Positions 6,473 through 9,491 of a stretch of DNA of 9,491 bases are shown in pieces. This DNA is from an uncultured Gammaproteobacteria bacterium (lineage in GTDB: Bacteria; Pseudomonadota; Gammaproteobacteria; Steroidobacterales; JABDMI01), in contig CALHVH010000190.1 in the NCBI GenBank assembly GCA_938039225.1, forward strand, positions 1 to 9,491, in the 5' to 3' direction. The translations under genes and the position numbers were made by a program. Under the pieces are notes generated by a model. That model was not told the DNA's origin, ran no database searches, and worked only from the letters and a program-made list of their open reading frames with translations. Position 1 is the first letter of the stretch, and every line of letters starts with the position of its first letter.

Positions 6473-7591
6473 ATGAATCTTTTTGATTACATCGGTAATA
6501 AAGGTCACGAACAAGTTGTGTTCTTTAACTGTAATACCAGTGGCCTTAAAGCCATCGTCGCCATCCACAACACGACTTTAGGCCCTGCACTTGGTGGTTT
6601 ACGTATGTGGAATTACGAAACCGAAGAAGCGGCTCTTAAAGATGTACTACGTTTATCTCGCGGTATGACCTATAAAGCCGCTGTATCTGGCTTGAACTTA
6701 GGCGGTGGTAAAGCTGTTCTTATAGGAGATCCCAAAACGGATAAATCAGAAGCTTTTTTCCGTTCTTTTGGCCGATTTATTAATACTCTGGGTGGCCGTT
6801 ACATTACTGCTGAAGACGTTAATACCACTGTTGAAGATATGGAATATATCTATCAAGAAACTGACAATGTTGTTGGTGTGCATCCAGCTCATGGCGGTAG
6901 TGGCGACCCTTCGCCTTACACCGCTTTTGGCACCATTCGAAGTATCGAAGCTAGTTTAAACAAAAAATATGGTAATACCAATATTGGTGACTACACCTAT
7001 GCAGTACAAGGTGTTGGTAGTGTGGGTTATCACTTAGTAAAAACTTTACGTGAAAGAGGCGCAAAAGTTTTAGTCACAGATATTAATGAAACTCGAGTAA
7101 AGGAGCTAGTTCGTGAACTTGGTGTTGAAGCGGTTCCTTTGAATGAAATTTACGACACAGATGCTCAAGTTTTTGTACCTTGTGCCCTCGGTGGGGTCAT
7201 CAACGAAAATACCATTGATAGACTAAAATGTGACATTGTTTGTGGGTCTTCAAATAACCAACTTGAAACCAGTCAAATGGGACATGAGTTAGAAGCCAGA
7301 AATATTCTTTATGCTCCTGATTATGCGGTAAACGCTGGAGGCTTAATAAACGTTGCCATCGAATTACAAGGTTACGATAGTGACCGTTCATACCGCATGG
7401 TGAGCAATATTTACAACATCATCGAGCGTATTTACAAAATCAGTGAGCGCGACAGTATTCCTCCTTTTGAAGCGGCTAACCGTTTAGCCGAAGAACGCAT
7501 TGCGGCTCTTGGCGAAACTAAGAAAGTGTACACACGCAATCCGTTAACGCGTTTAACCGGTCGTCGTCGTACTATCCAAGTGGAAGCTTAA
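6473..7591 (+). CDS. Leucine dehydrogenase family enzyme (Glu/Leu/Phe/Val dehydrogenase)
   Basis: The enzyme would deaminate leucine (and valine or isoleucine) with NAD+ to the 2-oxo acid and ammonium, opening branched-chain amino acid breakdown; the reaction is reversible. From the ATG at 6473 it has 372 residues, close to Bacillus leucine dehydrogenase. Catalytic lysines fall at the same positions as there: Lys68 in RGMTYKAA and Lys80 in LGGGKAV. TAEDVNTTVEDM (112-123) and SSNNQL are family signatures. The Rossmann motif is GVGSVG (180-185), with Asp203 for the NAD ribose. The frame extends upstream to an ATG at 6404, but AGGAG at 6463-6467 is ideally placed for the 6473 start and the upstream ATG overlaps a -10 box. 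The tail (about 355-372) is short and Arg-rich. Phenylalanine or valine dehydrogenase remains possible. The thiolase gene follows after 184 bases. Confidence 0.92.
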   Translation: MNLFDYIGNKGHEQVVFFNCNTSGLKAIVAIHNTTLGPALGGLRMWNYETEEAALKDVLRLSRGMTYKAAVSGLNLGGGKAVLIGDPKTDKSEAFFRSFGRFINTLGGRYITAEDVNTTVEDMEYIYQETDNVVGVHPAHGGSGDPSPYTAFGTIRSIEASLNKKYGNTNIGDYTYAVQGVGSVGYHLVKTLRERGAKVLVTDINETRVKELVRELGVEAVPLNEIYDTDAQVFVPCALGGVINENTIDRLKCDIVCGSSNNQLETSQMGHELEARNILYAPDYAVNAGGLINVAIELQGYDSDRSYRMVSNIYNIIERIYKISERDSIPPFEAANRLAEERIAALGETKKVYTRNPLTRLTGRRRTIQVEA

Positions 7592-7621
7592 TTTCGCCTT
7601 TGATTAAAGCAATACTCACAA

Positions 7622-7653
7622 CACGAATCCCCAGCAAAGGCTGGTGATTCGTG
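7622..7653 (+). repeat. Hairpin after leucine dehydrogenase, REP-like unit A
   Basis: A 14-base arm (7622-7635) pairs with 7640-7653 with a single mismatch around the loop AAAG. No T-run follows, so it is not a standard terminator, though it could protect the 3' end of the mRNA. Its inner part CCCCAGC-AAAG-GCTGGTG shares the CC-N-GC / RAAG / GC-N-GG core of the hairpins at 7684 and 8981. Confidence 0.7.
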
Positions 7654-7683
7654 GCTTACCTCAAAGTAATTAACGATAATAGA

Positions 7684-7701
7684 TACCTGCCTTCGCAGGT
7701 A
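7684..7701 (-). repeat. REP-like palindromic unit B
   Basis: Read on the minus strand it is TACCTGC-GAAG-GCAGGTA, a perfect seven-base stem with a four-base loop. It has the same dimensions and loop as the unit at 8981-8998 and lies 30 bases from unit A in the opposite orientation, as in paired REP (BIME-like) elements. The third stem pair from the loop is T-A here, C-G in the 8981 unit and A-T in unit A. Confidence 0.6.
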
Positions 7702-7708
7702 ATTCGAA

Positions 7709-7741
7709 TTGCTTTAAAAGTCACTTGATATAATATATCAA
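7709..7741 (+). promoter_or_regulatory. Thiolase promoter with palindrome over the -10
   Basis: An AT-rich -10 region contains TATAAT (7729-7734) and TAATAT (7731-7736). TTGCTT (7709-7714) gives a 16-base spacer to the latter and only 14 to the former. The -10 is embedded in a perfect inverted repeat, TTGATAT-AAT-ATATCAA (7725-7741), a plausible repressor site. The leader to the ATG would be about 30 bases. Confidence 0.45.
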
Positions 7742-7775
7742 CATAATTAATCAAAGAAAAACCTCGGAGCAAAGC

Positions 7776-8960
7776 ATGTCCAATGACCCAATAGTAATCG
7801 TCGCCGCCAAACGCACACCAATCGGTTCATTTCAAGGTTCCCTAACTGGCGCCGATACTCCATTACTAGGAGCTACAGCGGCAAAAGGTGCTTTGAAACA
7901 AGCTGGCTTAGAAGGTAAAGACATTAATGAAGTAATTTACGGCTGCGTATTACCAGCAGGCCTAGGTCAGGCACCGGCACGTCAAGCATCACTTGGTGCA
8001 GACATTCCAAAAGGCGTTGGCTGTACTACGATTAATAAAGTATGTGGCTCTGGTATGAAAGCCGTAATGCTTGCCCACGATATCATCAAAGCTGGTAGTG
8101 CAGACGTGGTTCTGGCTGGCGGCATGGAATCCATGACCAATGCTCCCTACCTATTACCAAAAGCGCGTGGCGGTTACCGCATGGGGCATGGTGAAATTTT
8201 AGATCATATGTTCTTTGATGGTTTACAAAACCCATACGACGGTCAAATGATGGGGGTATTTGGTGAAGCAACTGCTGAGAAATTTGGTTTTTCACGAGAA
8301 GCTCAAGATAACTTTTCTATTGAATCCGTTAAACGTGCACAAAGCGCTGTTGCTGAAGGCCGTTTTAAGGATGAGATTGAGCCAGTAACGGTAACAGTGA
8401 GAAGAAAAGAGTCTATAGTCGATACCGATGAAGAGCCAAGCAAGTGTGACATCGATAAGATTCCTACAATGCGACCTGCTTTCAAGCGCGATGGTGGCAC
8501 CGTGACAGCAGCAAGTTCTTCTTCAATTTCAGACGGCGCCGCTGCCTTGATTTTAATGCGTCAAAGTGATGCTGAAAAACGTGGTCTTACCCCTCTCGCT
8601 AAAATCGTTGGGCATTCTGCCTACGCGCATGAGCCAGCATGGTTCACAACTGCTCCAGTCTACGCGACAAAAAATTTAATGCAGCGTATTGGCTGGACTA
8701 AAGACGATGTGGACCTTTTCGAAATCAACGAAGCTTTTGCAGTCGTTACTATGGCAGCAATAAAAGAATTAAATTTGGATCATGCCAAAGTAAATATTGA
8801 AGGCGGTGCTTGTGCATTAGGTCATCCAATCGGATGTACTGGTGCTAGATTATTAGTAACCTTAATTCATTCACTAAGAAATCGTGGCTTGAAAAAAGGA
8901 ATTGCGAGTTTATGTATTGGTGGTGGTGAAGCAACGGCTATGGCGATTGAAGTTATTTAA
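7776..8960 (+). CDS. Acetyl-CoA C-acetyltransferase (thiolase II)
   Basis: The 394-residue enzyme interconverts two acetyl-CoA with acetoacetyl-CoA plus CoA. It has the normal length and catalytic residues of biosynthetic-type thiolases: acyl-carrying Cys90 in NKVCGSGMKA, Asn318 in EINEAF, His350 in GGACALGHPIG and Cys380 in LCIGGGEATAM. The GGAC and GGGEATA spellings differ from E. coli AtoB (GGAIALGHPIG, CIGGGQG) and mark a different acetyltransferase branch. The ATG has GGAG (7766-7769) six bases upstream. It lies downstream of leucine dehydrogenase, so completing leucine breakdown (acetoacetate to acetyl-CoA) is a reasonable role; polyhydroxybutyrate or ketone metabolism are alternatives, as no phaB, phaC or CoA-transferase is in view. 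A terminator follows at 9004. Substrate range of longer beta-ketoacyl-CoAs cannot be judged. Confidence 0.94.
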   Translation: MSNDPIVIVAAKRTPIGSFQGSLTGADTPLLGATAAKGALKQAGLEGKDINEVIYGCVLPAGLGQAPARQASLGADIPKGVGCTTINKVCGSGMKAVMLAHDIIKAGSADVVLAGGMESMTNAPYLLPKARGGYRMGHGEILDHMFFDGLQNPYDGQMMGVFGEATAEKFGFSREAQDNFSIESVKRAQSAVAEGRFKDEIEPVTVTVRRKESIVDTDEEPSKCDIDKIPTMRPAFKRDGGTVTAASSSSISDGAAALILMRQSDAEKRGLTPLAKIVGHSAYAHEPAWFTTAPVYATKNLMQRIGWTKDDVDLFEINEAFAVVTMAAIKELNLDHAKVNIEGGACALGHPIGCTGARLLVTLIHSLRNRGLKKGIASLCIGGGEATAMAIEVI

Positions 8961-8980
8961 TCATAATTATATGTTTGTCA

Positions 8981-8998
8981 TTCCCGCGAAGGCGGGAA
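8981..8998 (+). repeat. REP-like palindromic unit C
   Basis: TTCCCGC-GAAG-GCGGGAA is a perfect seven-base stem with a four-base loop, 20 bases after the thiolase stop. Palindromes of this kind (ATTCCCGCGAAGGCGGGAA) occur as dispersed repeats in many proteobacterial genomes. It lies just before the terminator at 9004 and would form a tandem hairpin with it at the mRNA 3' end. Confidence 0.7.
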
Positions 8999-9003
8999 CC
9001 CAT

Positions 9004-9030
9004 AAAAGACCACTCTAAGTGGTCTTTTTT
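9004..9030 (+). terminator. Intrinsic terminator of the thiolase gene
   Basis: AAAAGACCACT (9004-9014) pairs with AGTGGTCTTTT (9018-9028) around a three-base loop, and the T-run extends to 9030. It isolates the thiolase transcript from the DoxX-like gene. The A-run before the stem means it could also work on the minus strand. Confidence 0.88.
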
Positions 9031-9111
9031 ATTACACAGATGAAATAATTCAGACAGTAAATCGTTCTAATTTGAGTTACTATTTAAACGCATTCAAAAT
9101 GGGGAGTTAAC

Positions 9112-9491
9112 ATGAAAGCAAAATCATTATTATTACTTAGAATTTCATTAGGTCTACTGATTATCTGGTGGGGCTATGACAAAATCGCAAATACAGCACA
9201 CGGTACAAAAGTTGCAGAGCATTTTTATTTTGGTATTTTATCGGGTCCTATGGCTATTAAAATCCTAGGCGCCTTACAAGTGCTTATCGGTGGTTTAACG
9301 ATTGTTGGTTTATTACGTAAATTTGCTTACCCAGCGGTATTAGCAATTACAGCAATCACGGCATTAGCTGTTTGGAAATCAATTATTGATCCATGGGGAT
9401 TATTTCTCGAAGGAACCAATACCTTATTCTATCCATCGTTTATTACTGCAGCTGCGGCTTTAGTATTAATGGCATTTATGGATGAAGATAC
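9112..9491 (+). CDS. DoxX-like integral membrane protein, 3' end outside the window
   Basis: The frame is open from ATG 9112 to the window edge (126 codons). GGGGAG at 9101-9106 is a strong ribosome site five bases upstream. The protein is hydrophobic, with about four membrane segments (roughly residues 4-22, 48-68, 72-90 and 106-123). Its start, LLLLRISLGLLIIWWGYDKI, is like the first helix of the DoxX/DoxD-like family (LLRxxLGxxFxxxGxxKL). DoxX-family proteins are small inner-membrane proteins, some tied to redox or thiosulfate metabolism, but most have no defined role; none can be assigned here. The preceding terminator indicates its own transcript, although I find no convincing promoter in 9031-9100. 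Family assignment rests on topology and one motif. Confidence 0.72.
   Translation, partial: MKAKSLLLLRISLGLLIIWWGYDKIANTAHGTKVAEHFYFGILSGPMAIKILGALQVLIGGLTIVGLLRKFAYPAVLAITAITALAVWKSIIDPWGLFLEGTNTLFYPSFITAAAALVLMAFMDED

Noticed and set aside
1..9491. CRISPR array, insertion sequence, toxin-antitoxin or defence island
   Set aside because: No regularly spaced direct repeats, transposase, or paired small genes are seen; the coding content is housekeeping and catabolic.

Overview
The window reads as ordinary, low-GC (by eye about 40%) chromosomal DNA of a gammaproteobacterium, probably free-living or marine. The strongest taxonomic clue is the order xerD then dsbC on one strand, as in Escherichia coli and its relatives. 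The 7Fe-8S ferredoxin of the Azotobacter FdI type, the XerD ending in HHPRA and the Gram-negative envelope genes fit. I cannot name the genus.

Layout from left to right. (1) 1-105, minus: the N-terminal piece of a probable ECF-type sigma factor, cut by the window edge. (2) 309-395, plus: a complete tRNA-Leu (anticodon CAA) behind a good sigma-70 promoter, followed closely by a zinc-ribbon Nudix hydrolase gene and fdxA. (3) 1478-3432, minus: two genes 17 nt apart, for a subfamily-I haloalkane dehalogenase-like hydrolase and then an acetylpolyamine amidohydrolase of the histone-deacetylase fold. (4) 3459-5353, minus: xerD and dsbC, with a strong intrinsic terminator after dsbC. In E. coli recJ follows dsbC; here the dehalogenase/deacetylase pair does. 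(5) 5503-6195, plus: a PlsC-type acyltransferase, divergent from xerD. (6) 6473-8960, plus: a leucine dehydrogenase family enzyme and an acetyl-CoA acetyltransferase, each with its own promoter region carrying palindromes. (7) 9112 to the end, plus: a DoxX-like membrane protein, cut by the window edge.

How the genes work together: XerD (chromosome dimer resolution), DsbC (periplasmic disulfide isomerisation), PlsC (phosphatidate synthesis), FdxA (electron transfer) and the tRNA are housekeeping. Leucine dehydrogenase and the thiolase plausibly serve the start and end of branched-chain amino acid breakdown to acetyl-CoA. The dehalogenase/acetylpolyamine pair looks like an accessory catabolic unit.

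I see no phage, IS element, CRISPR array, toxin-antitoxin or defence system, and nothing that amounts to a new multi-gene system. The most interesting non-coding signal is a set of three small hairpins (7622-7653, 7684-7701, 8981-8998). They share a CCNGC-RAAG-GCNGG core in which the variable stem pair changes in a compensated way (A-T, T-A, C-G), like a REP-type palindromic repeat family around the thiolase gene. Palindromes over the leucine dehydrogenase and thiolase promoters, and a terminator lying almost on the dehalogenase start codon, are also worth a look.
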